The position numbers were made by a program, and so were the translations under genes. A model generated the notes under the pieces. That model made no database searches and was not told where the DNA came from. It saw only the letters and a list, made by a program, of their open reading frames with translations. From Flavobacterium cucumis (GTDB taxonomy: Bacteria > Bacteroidota > Bacteroidia > Flavobacteriales > Flavobacteriaceae), in assembly GCF_900148835.1 (NCBI RefSeq), contig NZ_FRYK01000007.1:1-52642 (forward strand): a stretch of DNA of 52,642 nucleotides, in the 5' to 3' direction. Positions 1 through 8,574 of this stretch are shown here, in pieces. Position 1 is the first letter of the stretch. Every line of letters starts with the position of its first letter.

Positions 1-56
1 TTTTTGACTTGTTTAATTCTCCAGTTTGTGTGTGAACTTCTGCTCTAATGCGGGTG

Positions 57-87
57 CAAAAGTAGAAATCTTTTTCGTTCCCACAAG
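57..87 (-). promoter_or_regulatory. Strong -33/-7 promoter pointing left, out of the window
   Basis: Read on the minus strand, CTTG (84-87) is followed after 19 bases by TACTTTTG (57-64), which fits the Bacteroidota sigma consensus of TTTG and TAnnTTTG. The sequence just downstream (GCACCCGC and onwards) resembles the start of a highly expressed RNA or ribosomal-protein transcript. The transcribed gene lies beyond position 1, so its identity is unknown. Confidence 0.6.
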
Positions 88-119
88 GCTTTTAGTTTCT
101 TTTTTTTGCCTTTTTTTTA

Positions 120-817
120 ATCTTTTTTATAACTCATTGATAACAAGGTTTTAATGAAAAAAGTTTTTTTATCCTCACCCAACCTATTTTAAGCACAAGA
201 TCCCAACATAGTAGATTTACAAGGATAACACACAAACACAAGAACCTCTTGTTTATAAAAACAGTATTAAAAAACACATAAAAAAAGATCGAATCAACCA
301 AACTGCATTAAAAACAGAATCGCTTTTAGCTCCATTTACAATCTCCGATACGCAGAAATGAATTTTGACACCTATATATAATAGGTATAGAAAAAGTTTT
401 TACAGAAAAACCCAAATAAACAAAACAAAATAAAACATCACCTATATTTAGGATTAGCCTTCTCAAAATACCAAATACCTGCTTTCAATCTTTTAATACC
501 ATATAATAATATAATTAGGTAATAAAAAGTCCAAAAAAAAACCTGCTCCCACAAAACCAATATAAGGATTTGTAAAAACAGGTTGTACACAGTAACTATA
601 TGGCTTAATATAAATCAAAGACTAACTCAATTCGCAATGATTTCAAATGTTATTTTTCCAACTTTCTTAATCGTTAAAGCTTTTGAATAGTTTAACAAAA
701 AGGAAATAGTCTCGTTACTTGGTAATGTTCTTTTTGAGCGTACATTTTTTTTAGAGTAAAGTTTTGCCATCAATAATAATTTTATATTATGATAACGCAA
801 GAAATTTAAATTTAGTA
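120..817. other. AT-rich stretch without a recognisable gene
   Basis: No reading frame here has a plausible start, composition or length, and no tRNA or rRNA is visible. It holds poly-A/T runs and a short inverted repeat around 370-390 (ACCTAT ... ATAGGT). It is the 3' side of the leftward sigma-factor gene, so terminator function is possible, but I see no clear hairpin followed by a T-run. Confidence 0.5.
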
Positions 818-1402
818 TTAATCAAGCAGAACTATCTGATTTTTTTCAATAATCTTTCTCAAATTTAACAACGCATAACGCATTCTACCCAAAGCGGTAT
901 TAATACTAACACCTGTTAAGTCTGCAATTTCTTTAAAACTTAAATCTTGATACATACGCATTAACAAAACTTCACGCTGATCTTGAGGAAGTTCTTTTAA
1001 CAAACGAACCAAATCCGTTTCTATCTGTTCTGTGATTAATTTTCCTTCAATGGATGGGGAATTGTCTACAAAAAAATCAAAAATTGCATATTCATCAGTC
1101 TCTCTGTTGAATTGCATCTTTTTTGATTTTCGAAAATGATCCACAACTAAATTGTGCGCAATACGCATTACCCAAGGTAAAAACTTACCTTCTTCATTGT
1201 AAGATTTTGATTTCAAGGTTTTAATGACCTTAATAAAGGTGTCTTGAAAAATATCATCCGCCAAATCCCTATCGTTAACTTTAGAGTGAATGAATCCAAA
1301 AATTCGAGATTGATGCCTTTCGATTAAAGATGCTAACGCAGACTCATCTCCGTCAATATAATTCTTTACCAATATAGCATCAGAAAGTAAAAGATTAGCC
1401 AT
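818..1402 (-). CDS. RNA polymerase sigma factor, ECF-like sigma-70 family
   Basis: This 194-residue protein should bind core RNA polymerase and direct it to a set of promoters. Region 2 is visible at residues 15-95, with DDIFQDTF and WVMRIAHNLVVDHFRK, the parts that bind core polymerase and melt and read the -10 element. Region 4 at residues 130-185 carries LPQDQREVLLMRMYQDLSFKEIA followed by a helix-turn-helix for -35 recognition. No anti-sigma gene is adjacent, unlike the second sigma factor in this window, so it is probably controlled at transcription or stability level. A TAnnTTTG promoter lies about 85 bases upstream. Family is clear; the regulon is not. Confidence 0.93.
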   Translation of the reverse strand: MANLLLSDAILVKNYIDGDESALASLIERHQSRIFGFIHSKVNDRDLADDIFQDTFIKVIKTLKSKSYNEEGKFLPWVMRIAHNLVVDHFRKSKKMQFNRETDEYAIFDFFVDNSPSIEGKLITEQIETDLVRLLKELPQDQREVLLMRMYQDLSFKEIADLTGVSINTALGRMRYALLNLRKIIEKNQIVLLD

Positions 1403-1486
1403 AACAATACCTTTTAATTATTTAAAATTAAGTTCTAAAAAGTATTTTTCTGTATAGGCTATTTTATTTTTTGTAGATTAATGAAG

Positions 1487-1519
1487 CAAATTTAACATAT
1501 TTTTTTAATTATAAACAAG
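1487..1519 (-). promoter_or_regulatory. Putative promoter of the sigma-factor gene
   Basis: On the minus strand CTTG (1516-1519) precedes TAAATTTG (1487-1494) with a 21-base spacer, matching the Bacteroidota -33/-7 pattern. It would give a leader of roughly 80 bases before the ATG at 1402. Confidence 0.5.
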
Positions 1520-1610
1520 CAATAGTAGAAATTATCAATTTTTTTTTTTACAACAACACAAATTTTTTATGTGAACTAAAGAATTAACTCCTACCTAATT
1601 ATTCATTTTC

Positions 1611-1618
1611 TATATTTG
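1611..1618 (+). promoter_or_regulatory. -7 element of the 46-residue small gene
   Basis: TATATTTG is an exact TAnnTTTG box, 11 bases before the ATG at 1630. The -33 half is not convincing. The closeness implies a very short or absent leader. Confidence 0.5.
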
Positions 1619-1629
1619 TAAAAAAAAAG

Positions 1630-1770
1630 ATGTACAAAACACTAGCCAAAGTAAACAAGTTTTTATTACCAAGTTTCACAAAGCAAGGCCTGGATATTGC
1701 TAAAGCAAAAAAATGGCAAAAAATGATTATTGCCTATCGCTATTATATAACCATCAAGAGTTTGGATTAA
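1630..1770 (+). CDS. Small basic conserved-looking protein, 46 residues
   Basis: The frame starts MYKTLAKVNKFLLPSF and ends ITIKSLD. It is rich in lysine and has two central tryptophan/tyrosine-containing helices but no membrane segment. I recall very similar short proteins beside apt in other Flavobacteriaceae, sometimes misnamed SsrA-binding protein; this is memory and was not checked. An exact -7 box directly upstream supports transcription. It lies convergent to apt, 61 bases from its stop codon. Function unknown; it could be a small ribosome- or RNA-associated protein, judging only from charge. Confidence 0.6.
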   Translation: MYKTLAKVNKFLLPSFTKQGLDIAKAKKWQKMIIAYRYYITIKSLD

Positions 1771-1831
1771 ACATGGTGTCCCAACTTCCTTTTTAAAAAA
1801 AGCTTAAGCAAATCAGTTGACACTTGAAAAA

Positions 1832-2344
1832 CTAATAAGTTAAAGCAGCATAAATAGGCATATGAGCTATTTTCGCTCTTCCGTTTAAGAAAGTTAACTC
1901 CATTAAAAAGTTCATTTGTACAATTTCACCTCCTAACTGTTCTACCAATTCACACACTGCTTTAGCCGTCCCACCAGTTGCCAATACATCATCGTGAATT
2001 AAAATTTTATCTCCTGGCTGAATAGCATCTATGTGCATTTCTAAAGTATCAGTCCCATATTCCAATTCATACGAAGCGCTAATCGTGTCAAAGGGAAGTT
2101 TTTTAGGCTTGCGAACTGGAATAAATCCCGCATTTAATTTTTGTGCTAGTAATATCCCAAAGAAAAAACCACGACTCTCAACACCTATTACCTTGTCAAT
2201 TTTCTGATGCTGCAATGAATTTGACAATTTTTCCAAGCAAAAAGCAGTCGCCTCAGGCGAAATTAACAATGGTGTTATATCTTTAAACCCAATACCTGGT
2301 TTTGGAAAATCTTGAATATCACGGATATAGTCATGTAAGTTCAT
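1832..2344 (-). CDS. apt: Adenine phosphoribosyltransferase
   Basis: It converts adenine and PRPP to AMP in cytosolic purine salvage. The 170-residue length is normal for bacterial Apt. The N-terminus has IRDIQDFPKPGIGFKDITPLL, typical of the family, residues 55-60 carry GVESRGF, and the PRPP-binding loop is ILIHDDVLATGGTA near residues 113-126, with the acidic pair followed by TGGT. The ATG at 2344 leaves a short leader before the divergent tRNA-Arg promoter. It appears monocistronic, and no frameshift is seen. Confidence 0.96.
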   Translation of the reverse strand: MNLHDYIRDIQDFPKPGIGFKDITPLLISPEATAFCLEKLSNSLQHQKIDKVIGVESRGFFFGILLAQKLNAGFIPVRKPKKLPFDTISASYELEYGTDTLEMHIDAIQPGDKILIHDDVLATGGTAKAVCELVEQLGGEIVQMNFLMELTFLNGRAKIAHMPIYAALTY

Positions 2345-2371
2345 TTTTATTTACTTTTTTTATTGTTAGGG

Positions 2372-2402
2372 TTTGCAATTTACACAATTATATCTATATT
2401 TG
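2372..2402 (+). promoter_or_regulatory. Promoter of tRNA-Arg
   Basis: TTTG (2372-2375), a 19-base spacer and TATATTTG (2395-2402) match the Bacteroidota consensus fully. The tRNA begins 14 bases after the -7 box. The same two elements with the same spacing precede tRNA-Ser at 43380-43410. Confidence 0.75.
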
Positions 2403-2415
2403 CACTCACAAAATC

Positions 2416-2489
2416 GGCCTCGTGGCGCAACTGAATAGCGCATCTGATTACGGCTCAGAAGGTTACTGGTTTGAATCCAGTCGAGGTCA
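2416..2489 (+). tRNA. tRNA-Arg (anticodon ACG)
   Basis: A 74-base cloverleaf. The acceptor stem GGCCTCG (2416-2422) pairs with CGAGGTC (2482-2488), followed by discriminator A. The anticodon stem TCTGA/TCAGA closes the loop TTACGGC with ACG in positions 34-36, and the T-loop reads GGTTTGAATCC. CCA is not encoded. The first anticodon base would be deaminated to inosine to read CGU, CGC and CGA. A terminator hairpin follows. Confidence 0.95.
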
Positions 2490-2495
2490 CTTTAA

Positions 2496-2536
2496 CAACT
2501 CCAATTCCTTACAAATCAGGATTTGGAGTTTTTTTT
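2496..2536 (+). terminator. Rho-independent terminator after tRNA-Arg
   Basis: The stem AACTCCAATTCC (2496-2507) pairs with GGATTTGGAGTT (2519-2530) with one mismatch, followed directly by a run of eight T. Confidence 0.8.
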
Positions 2537-2790
2537 CACCTCTCTCATAGGCTCCATATTCTGATTCTTGAAAAGGGAATTCAAAAACAATTAGTCTATC
2601 ATAAACGAATCCTCCACCAAAAAGCGTAAAACCTAAACTTTCTACCGCTTTTGGTGTAACCTTTTCAGTTCATGTTTACTAATCCTTTATGTGTTTTAGA
2701 AAAATGATACTTTTTTGCGTCTTTAACACCGCAAATAGAAACATCATATGCTATCGAATCGATTGATGTAAATAGAAAAGAGCTTTTTCA
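2531..2790 (-). pseudogene. Frameshifted coding remnant
   Basis: On the minus strand one frame runs from about 2790 to a stop near 2669 (contains YDVSICGVKDAKKYHFSK). The next frame then continues to about 2531 (contains VESLGFTLFGGGFVYDRLIV and EFPFQESEYGAYER). Both halves have protein-like composition and join at a single shift, so I read this as the 3' part of a decayed gene that lacks a start. I cannot name the family. Chance open frames in AT-rich DNA remain possible. Confidence 0.35.
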
Positions 2791-2811
2791 TTAAAAATAT
2801 TTAAGTACGGA

Positions 2812-3240
2812 TTAATCCTCTCTAACAAATAACGCATACTCATTCGCTTCCTTATCCTTTCCTCGTAATTCTCCTTTACCAATCCACGCTACAGTAATTT
2901 CTATTTCTGCTCCATTCACATTAATTAGGAGTCCATTCCCATATTTCCCATTGACAACTATTGTACCTGTCACTTCATTTCCTTCACTATCAAAACCATA
3001 AATATCATAGACATAAGTATAATCCCCAGCCGTACCTGTTCTGTACTCATATTCTTTTGTAGAATCTTCTTGATACGTAACATCATCTTTGGGAGGTGTT
3101 TCTAAAAAAGGCTTAATTTGCTTTTTCTCAATGAGCTCCTTTTCAACAGCTTTTTTCTTAAAATTGTTTTCTTTGCAATTGAAAAAAATCAAAAAGCAGA
3201 ATAAAAATAAAAGGGTACTTGAAGGATAGCGTTTTTTCAT
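2812..3240 (-). CDS. Putative lipoprotein of unknown function
   Basis: A 142-residue protein with an N-terminal signal LLFLFCFLIFFNC: a hydrophobic stretch ending in a lipobox-like cysteine at about residue 22, followed by a lysine/glutamate-rich linker to residue 50. The C-terminal 80 residues are predicted beta-rich (TYVYDIYGFDSEGNEVTG, GTIVVNGKYGNG). No family recognised. It lies 72 bases downstream of the phosphatase-type nuclease gene on the same strand, so it may be the last gene of that operon. Confidence 0.6.
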   Translation of the reverse strand: MKKRYPSSTLLFLFCFLIFFNCKENNFKKKAVEKELIEKKQIKPFLETPPKDDVTYQEDSTKEYEYRTGTAGDYTYVYDIYGFDSEGNEVTGTIVVNGKYGNGLLINVNGAEIEITVAWIGKGELRGKDKEANEYALFVRED

Positions 3241-3312
3241 TACATAATGTTTCCTTCAAAAGTAACCCAGCCACATTTCAAAATTTTACGGATTTACGTA
3301 AATAAAGATAAT

Positions 3313-4113
3313 TTATTGAAAAGAAATTTCTGTAGCAATTGGAATATGATCTGAGATCTTCCTTGCTTCTTTAAGGGTTAAAAAAGTTTTATAAAAATGA
3401 ATAGCTTTAGTGTTACGAATAAGGATTTTTGAAGTATTGTACCAAATATTATCAAATTCAGAAGCCAGACAAACGTCTTCAATACACTCTTTTTTCAATG
3501 AAGTCTTTTGATTGACAAACACGGAAGCATATCCCATTCGCTTCAAGGGATTGAAAACGGAATGGGATTGCGGACAATTAAAATCCCCCACAAACAATAG
3601 ATTTAGTTTTGGATATTGCGCAGGTAAGAATTTAAAGAACTTTATTTCGGTTTCAGGTTGTTTGCTCTTTGTTATGGCGTGAAAATTAGCAATTGTAAAC
3701 TGTTTACCATTATAGTCAAACGTACAATAAAAGGGTTCTCGGTCGATTTCTAAATGGTATTTTTTCTCTAACCAGGCCTCTCCTACTTTTTTAACGTTAC
3801 TCGTTTTCCACAAAAACGCATAGCGCTCCGTTTTGTAAGCACTACTACTGGTTGGATCGCTGATGGTGTAATCCCATTTTGAACCTTTTCTATTGAGTTC
3901 TTCCGCTAATTTAGCTACAGCTTGTGCACCACCATCTCCTGCAACAATTTCTTGCAACGCTACAACATCATAATCTTTAATTGTTTTTACAATGAAAGCA
4001 ATATCCGTGTCAGATTTTGAACTTCCTAAATTTTCTACATTCCAAGAAAGTAGTTTGACTTGGCAGAAAGTTGTTGTGGTTAGGAGAAGTAATAAAAAAC
4101 TAAATGTTTTCAA
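3313..4113 (-). CDS. Exported endonuclease/exonuclease/phosphatase (DNase I-like) family protein
   Basis: The fold's metal-dependent phosphodiester-cleaving motifs are present in order: LSWNVENLG near the N-terminus (metal/phosphate Asn), VVALQEI (metal Glu), NFHA (catalytic His region), VGDFNCPQ (Asp/Asn pair) and ISDHIPI at the end (general-base Asp-His). The N-terminus KTFSFLLLLLTTTTFCQ is a signal peptide, so it probably acts in the periplasm or outside the cell. No ATG exists: TTG at 4113 or 4125 are the candidate starts, both overlapping the 3' end of the preceding nuclease gene (stop at 4100), which suggests translational coupling. Substrate could be DNA, RNA or a phospho-metabolite. 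Its inclusion in the ATPase/nuclease operon may be functional or incidental. Confidence 0.85.
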   Translation of the reverse strand: MKTFSFLLLLLTTTTFCQVKLLSWNVENLGSSKSDTDIAFIVKTIKDYDVVALQEIVAGDGGAQAVAKLAEELNRKGSKWDYTISDPTSSSAYKTERYAFLWKTSNVKKVGEAWLEKKYHLEIDREPFYCTFDYNGKQFTIANFHAITKSKQPETEIKFFKFLPAQYPKLNLLFVGDFNCPQSHSVFNPLKRMGYASVFVNQKTSLKKECIEDVCLASEFDNIWYNTSKILIRNTKAIHFYKTFLTLKEARKISDHIPIATEISFQ

Positions 4114-5125
4114 TATCCTTCTCAATTAACTTATATTTATCTTTAACATCATCAGCCATATAGAAATCTAGTAAATCTTTTTTGGTTAATGTTCCTTGAC
4201 TTAAAAAACGTTTTAAATATTCTTGATTAAATTCCATTAGAAGCATCGATTTATCTAATTGTTTTAGGATATTTTTATTGTTTTCAATGTTATTTAAAAC
4301 CAAAGATTTTATTGTTAAAACTTCATTGATGTCTTTAATAATTCTATTCACAATCATTGCTAAAATATCCTTATCAATTTCTATTTCCTTTGAATTTAAA
4401 GCAATATCACGAGCTAACATGTAAGCAATTGCAAGATTTGAATAATCTCCTTTTTGTGAATTAATTATTGATACAAAACCAACACCTGGAATGTAGCCAA
4501 CATTGTCAAAGTTTTTTAAAATGGAATTATCAATCAATGAAATATCGAAAACAATTATACTAACTTTAGAATCTCTGTTGGCTTGCGCTTCTATTAACTG
4601 ACTCCAAGCGGTATCAGATTTTCTTGTAAAAATTTCTTTGTTTTCAATTTCTCCAAAACGAATGCTTTTATCAAACTTACATTCAATGGCAATCTTTAAA
4701 TCTAGTGAGCCATTTACCTCACAGATTATGTCTCCAGTTTTATTTTTTGGAAGATTTCCTGCAGTATTTCCAGTTAAGAAAGCTTTGTCTTTTAATCTTC
4801 TTTCAGAAAAATAGTTGTTTAAGAAATCAGCAATTTCATCTTCGGCTAGAGTTCCTTTAATGGTTGATTTGTAGAACAACTCTTTTTTCATTTCAAAAAT
4901 CATTTTTAGACTTTCTAATTCTGTTCCCAACTCATTATTGGTTTTGGCTAAAAAGGCTGAAATTCTATCCTCCATTAATGCCAAAACACCTATGTAAATG
5001 GCACGAAGTAATTTTTCGTCACGTTCAGTCGCTGACAAGTTATCAAAGTAATTGAAAACAATTTGATTTTCAATTTCAAATTCTTTGATTTCAATGCGTT
5101 TGAGTTGTTGGTTGATTTTAAGCAT
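4100..5125 (-). CDS. Predicted PD-(D/E)XK-type nuclease of a putative defence operon
   Basis: I do not recognise a named family, but residues 91-151 carry the arrangement of a restriction-endonuclease-like fold: KGTLAEDEIADFL (Glu96), TGDIICE (Asp133) and IAIECKFDK (Glu149, Lys151), i.e. Asp, 15 residues, Glu-x-Lys. After it comes a helix with QLIEAQANRDSKVSIIVFD, similar in pattern to DUF2130-type nucleases. The N-terminal 85 residues and C-terminal 100 residues are mostly helical. The ATG at 5125 (TTG one codon earlier) overlaps the end of the membrane-protein gene by 8 bases. Cleavage activity is inferred from motifs only. Confidence 0.75.
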   Translation of the reverse strand: MLKINQQLKRIEIKEFEIENQIVFNYFDNLSATERDEKLLRAIYIGVLALMEDRISAFLAKTNNELGTELESLKMIFEMKKELFYKSTIKGTLAEDEIADFLNNYFSERRLKDKAFLTGNTAGNLPKNKTGDIICEVNGSLDLKIAIECKFDKSIRFGEIENKEIFTRKSDTAWSQLIEAQANRDSKVSIIVFDISLIDNSILKNFDNVGYIPGVGFVSIINSQKGDYSNLAIAYMLARDIALNSKEIEIDKDILAMIVNRIIKDINEVLTIKSLVLNNIENNKNILKQLDKSMLLMEFNQEYLKRFLSQGTLTKKDLLDFYMADDVKDKYKLIEKDIENI

Positions 5126-6098
5126 CAATATTATTTATTAGATCAATCACTCTTTTAATTTTTTCATCAAGTTTGTTATACAATTCAATTTCTTTTTCAT
5201 CTGTACATGCTAGAAGTTCTTTCAAAACATTGTAGATATGGTAAAACTCAGTTGAAATTTCTCTTGTAAATGCAGATGAATGTGATTTTGGGTCTTTGAT
5301 GTAAGTACAAAAATCCTTAATTGTTGCCTTTAAAAAATCATCTTTGGAAATAAAATGTTCTTTATCGTTTTTACAATTATCAAAACCCTTTCTTATATAT
5401 TCCAATAAATCAATAAAATATTGTCTGTCTTTTTTTCTATTTAAATTAGTTAGAATATATGGGCTGATATTAAAAAAACGACCAATTGCATTTTGAAGGA
5501 TTAAAGTAGAAATACTAGGTAATGCCTTATCTGTCTTATTTTTTAAATTATCAAACGATTCAGATATTCCAGCAATCTCTGTTGATTTATCTAATGCTGT
5601 TTTTACATCTTCTGATAATTTACCAATTTCATCTGCTGAAGGCATTTCTTTCATTTTTTCACGTAAATCTTCAACACTTAAAATATTAACCAGAATAGGT
5701 ATAAAAACCCCTAGAATTGCAATGAAACCTATTCCAATTGCCATATATAAGTTTAAACGATCTAAATCTTTATCAATTATGCTTTCAGCTCGATTTGATT
5801 CTTGATAAACTATTTCACTTAATGATTTTATATTTTCGTTAATTCTATATATATCTTTTTTTGTCAAGATAACTTTTTGACCATTTTTCTCTAATGAATC
5901 TAAATTAATAAATTCAAAGTCTTTTGTTTTAAAGAATCTTTTGTTTTGAATTTCTTTTTCAGTTTTATAATCTGAAATTTTTCTATCTAGGCAATACCAT
6001 TGCCAACAAAATAAGGCAATTATTAATAAAAGCAATATAGACCCAAAGATTAAGATCTTTTTATTATATATATGCTTTGTTATTTTTTCTTCACTCAT
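5118..6098 (-). CDS. Two-helix membrane protein, partner of SMC-like ATPase
   Basis: About 326 residues from the ATG at 6098; an in-frame TTG at 6116 would add six residues and overlap the ATPase stop. Two hydrophobic helices are visible, near residues 14-34 (ILIFGSILLLLIIALFCWQW) and 117-140 (MAIGIGFIAILGVFIPILV). A predicted 80-residue periplasmic loop lies between them and a long charged, helical cytoplasmic C-terminus follows (EKMKEMPSADEIGKLSEDV onward). No family recognised. Tight spacing with the ATPase upstream and the nuclease downstream suggests one complex or pathway. A membrane-anchored sensor or effector would fit a phage-defence role, but that is inference. Confidence 0.75.
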   Translation of the reverse strand: MSEEKITKHIYNKKILIFGSILLLLIIALFCWQWYCLDRKISDYKTEKEIQNKRFFKTKDFEFINLDSLEKNGQKVILTKKDIYRINENIKSLSEIVYQESNRAESIIDKDLDRLNLYMAIGIGFIAILGVFIPILVNILSVEDLREKMKEMPSADEIGKLSEDVKTALDKSTEIAGISESFDNLKNKTDKALPSISTLILQNAIGRFFNISPYILTNLNRKKDRQYFIDLLEYIRKGFDNCKNDKEHFISKDDFLKATIKDFCTYIKDPKSHSSAFTREISTEFYHIYNVLKELLACTDEKEIELYNKLDEKIKRVIDLINNIDA

Positions 6099-6108
6099 TA
6101 TCTTCTTT

Positions 6109-8571
6109 TTAGTCAATTAATATTTTTTGTGGGAGAGAATAAACTAAATTCCAATATTTTTGTTCATTAGGAAAACTTAATGCTACTTCATCTTTATCAT
6201 GAGGTTTAAAAAATCTTCCAATCATTGTTTGATTCAATAAATCAATTCTATTTTCTTCTTCAAACTTTTCATTGTTATTGCTAAAAGAATTTAAAGCATC
6301 AATAGCACTTTTAAAAATCATATCATCATGCGTGAAAATAATGAATTGTAATGGTAAATTAGGAGTGTGTTTTTGAAATATTTTTATAATCTTTATTAAA
6401 AATTCTGCAAATGAGTTTTTATTAGGAAAGTCACTCGCAAAAAACAAATCATCCATTACTAAAGGAAAATTTATTCTATACTTTTTTCGTGAAGCCAAAG
6501 CAATACTTAAACCTATCATCAATGAAAATAATTTATATCTGAAAGTGTTGAAATAAATTTGTGGAGTAGTAACTATTTCATAGGTTTTCTTATCAATTAT
6601 TTCGGTCACTATATATTTAGTTACATATTCTTCACCCTCAATGATTAGCTTATTTTCTTTTAAATTTATCTCAAGTTTGTATTGTGGATCATCTTGAAAA
6701 TAATCATTTAAAATTTCTTCAACAGTATTTTTAATGGGTTCAAAAACGCTATTTACTAATTCATCAACTTTTAGTTTGAATTTTGAATTAAATACACCTA
6801 TTTCTTCTTTTATTTGATTAAGGTACCCCACTTTTTTATTAGCTGATATAAATTCTATTTCTAAGTCTATATTCTTACTATCGATTAATTTAATTTGTTC
6901 GTTGAATTCTTTGATTTCGTTTTCTAGTTTAGTTACTTTCTGTTCAACGGTTAAACCTTCATTGTTTTCAAAAAATACTTTTATTTCAGTTTCAATTCCA
7001 TTTTTTCGTTCCTCAATTAGAGATTGAACTTCTTTAGCTAGTTCAATGTATCTTTTTTCAAAAATTTGTTTGTTCTTATTTAATAATTCAAATAAATCCG
7101 AGTAATCTTTATCGGTTGGAACTAATTTTTGAGTAAAAGAATAGATGTAATCATTTAATTCAGTATCACTTATTAATGGAGATAATGCTACATATAATCT
7201 GTTTTCCTCCAATCTAATTGTTTCTAAGTTTGAAAAACTACTTAATTCTTGTCTATCAATATTTAGTATTTCATTCACGTTATTTAGATCTCTAGTAATA
7301 TTCCATAAATTTTCAGAAACTGATCGGAACTTATTTTTTAATTGTTCATCGAGTAATTTGAACTGTTCTAATTCTAGTAATCTTTTTTCAACTTCAATTT
7401 TGATTTCTTCTAATGATTTATTTGAACTCAAACAGAAAGGACAGTTATCAAATTCATGAATTAATTCCTTTCCTATGTCTAAGAAATTCTTTTCTACCGA
7501 TGCTTTTTTATTTCTTTCTAAACTACTTAACTCTCTATACTTATTTTCAAATTCAATTATATCATCAAGATATTTTAGCTCATCAAAACTTATCTGTAAG
7601 CTTTTACTTTTCAATTTGTTTAAAACTTCTAATTTAGATTGCTCGTTAGAAATATTTTCAGAGGAAATGCCTTTTTTTAATTCTTCAATTTCAATAGTTT
7701 TTGATTGTATTTCGGTTTGTCTATTTTTAATGGTTGTTCTATTGTTTTCAATTTCTCTTTCAAGATTATTTCTTGCTGTAGTTTCTTTACTTCTTCTGTA
7801 GTTTGGAATTAACTGAGCGATTTTTTGAAATGTTATAAATTCTGTGAGACCTAAAGATATTGCAATTTTATTATGAAATGAATATTCGTGCTTATCGTCT
7901 TTTTCATATTCAAGCTGACCATTACTAATTATATCGTATTCGGTAATGAAATGACTATGAGGATTAAAAACTTTCACAAAATCTTCATTTTTAAAGATTA
8001 TGTTTTCTAAGTCAAAATCTCCTTCAACTGTTTTTACTTTACAGGATGGTTTTCCAATTTCATTAACTCGTCTTAAATATTTATTGTAATCACTCAATTC
8101 GTTTGAATCTGGAACTTTAGAGCGAAGTTTTTTTTCTCCAATTTCTTGAGTATAAATCATCTCAAGCCCTGCAAAAACAGAAGATTTCCCTGTCCCATTA
8201 TTTGCTAAAATTATTGCATTATTAATTTTTCCATCTTCATCGGCTAGATTTATTCCATATGGAATATCATTATTTCCTTCTATTGAAGGTATTCCTCTTA
8301 AGTTTGAAATTTCAACTTGTTTAATTCTATAGTCTTTTCCTTCATATTCTAAAACATCTAAACTTTCAGTTTTAATTTTTTCTTCTAAATCTGCAAAATT
8401 GAAATCTTGATTTTCTGAACTTTCTAAAAAAAACATTAAACTTTCGAATAAAGTTTCTCTACTCGAAATATTTAAACTTGGATAATAATTGGCAATGATT
8501 TTAGAAATAGTATTACTATTATCTTCAGTTGCAATATTGATAAGGACCTTTCTAAAATTTGTTGTAGTCAT
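6109..8571 (-). CDS. Rad50/SMC-like AAA ATPase with CxxC hook
   Basis: An 820-residue ABC-type ATPase. Walker A is LANNGTGKSS at 122-131. A first coiled coil runs from about 265 to 360, then FDNCPFC (Cys377, Cys380) forms a Rad50-like zinc-hook CxxC. A second coiled coil spans 385-600. Walker B is PLVMDDLFF (Asp707, Asp708), and FIIFTHDD supplies the H-loop His748. Such proteins dimerise on DNA and use ATP to control nucleases or scan DNA ends. Immediately downstream are the membrane protein and the nuclease, and two KTSC proteins precede it by 3 bases. This organisation recalls OLD, Gabija or Lamassu-type defence ATPases, but none of their partner genes is present. Confidence 0.88.
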   Translation of the reverse strand: MTTTNFRKVLINIATEDNSNTISKIIANYYPSLNISSRETLFESLMFFLESSENQDFNFADLEEKIKTESLDVLEYEGKDYRIKQVEISNLRGIPSIEGNNDIPYGINLADEDGKINNAIILANNGTGKSSVFAGLEMIYTQEIGEKKLRSKVPDSNELSDYNKYLRRVNEIGKPSCKVKTVEGDFDLENIIFKNEDFVKVFNPHSHFITEYDIISNGQLEYEKDDKHEYSFHNKIAISLGLTEFITFQKIAQLIPNYRRSKETTARNNLEREIENNRTTIKNRQTEIQSKTIEIEELKKGISSENISNEQSKLEVLNKLKSKSLQISFDELKYLDDIIEFENKYRELSSLERNKKASVEKNFLDIGKELIHEFDNCPFCLSSNKSLEEIKIEVEKRLLELEQFKLLDEQLKNKFRSVSENLWNITRDLNNVNEILNIDRQELSSFSNLETIRLEENRLYVALSPLISDTELNDYIYSFTQKLVPTDKDYSDLFELLNKNKQIFEKRYIELAKEVQSLIEERKNGIETEIKVFFENNEGLTVEQKVTKLENEIKEFNEQIKLIDSKNIDLEIEFISANKKVGYLNQIKEEIGVFNSKFKLKVDELVNSVFEPIKNTVEEILNDYFQDDPQYKLEINLKENKLIIEGEEYVTKYIVTEIIDKKTYEIVTTPQIYFNTFRYKLFSLMIGLSIALASRKKYRINFPLVMDDLFFASDFPNKNSFAEFLIKIIKIFQKHTPNLPLQFIIFTHDDMIFKSAIDALNSFSNNNEKFEEENRIDLLNQTMIGRFFKPHDKDEVALSFPNEQKYWNLVYSLPQKILID

Positions 8572-8574
8572 ATT

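Noticed and set aside
2302..2550. 82-residue frame across the tRNA-Arg gene
   Set aside because: It runs through the tRNA, its promoter and its terminator and has no protein-like pattern.
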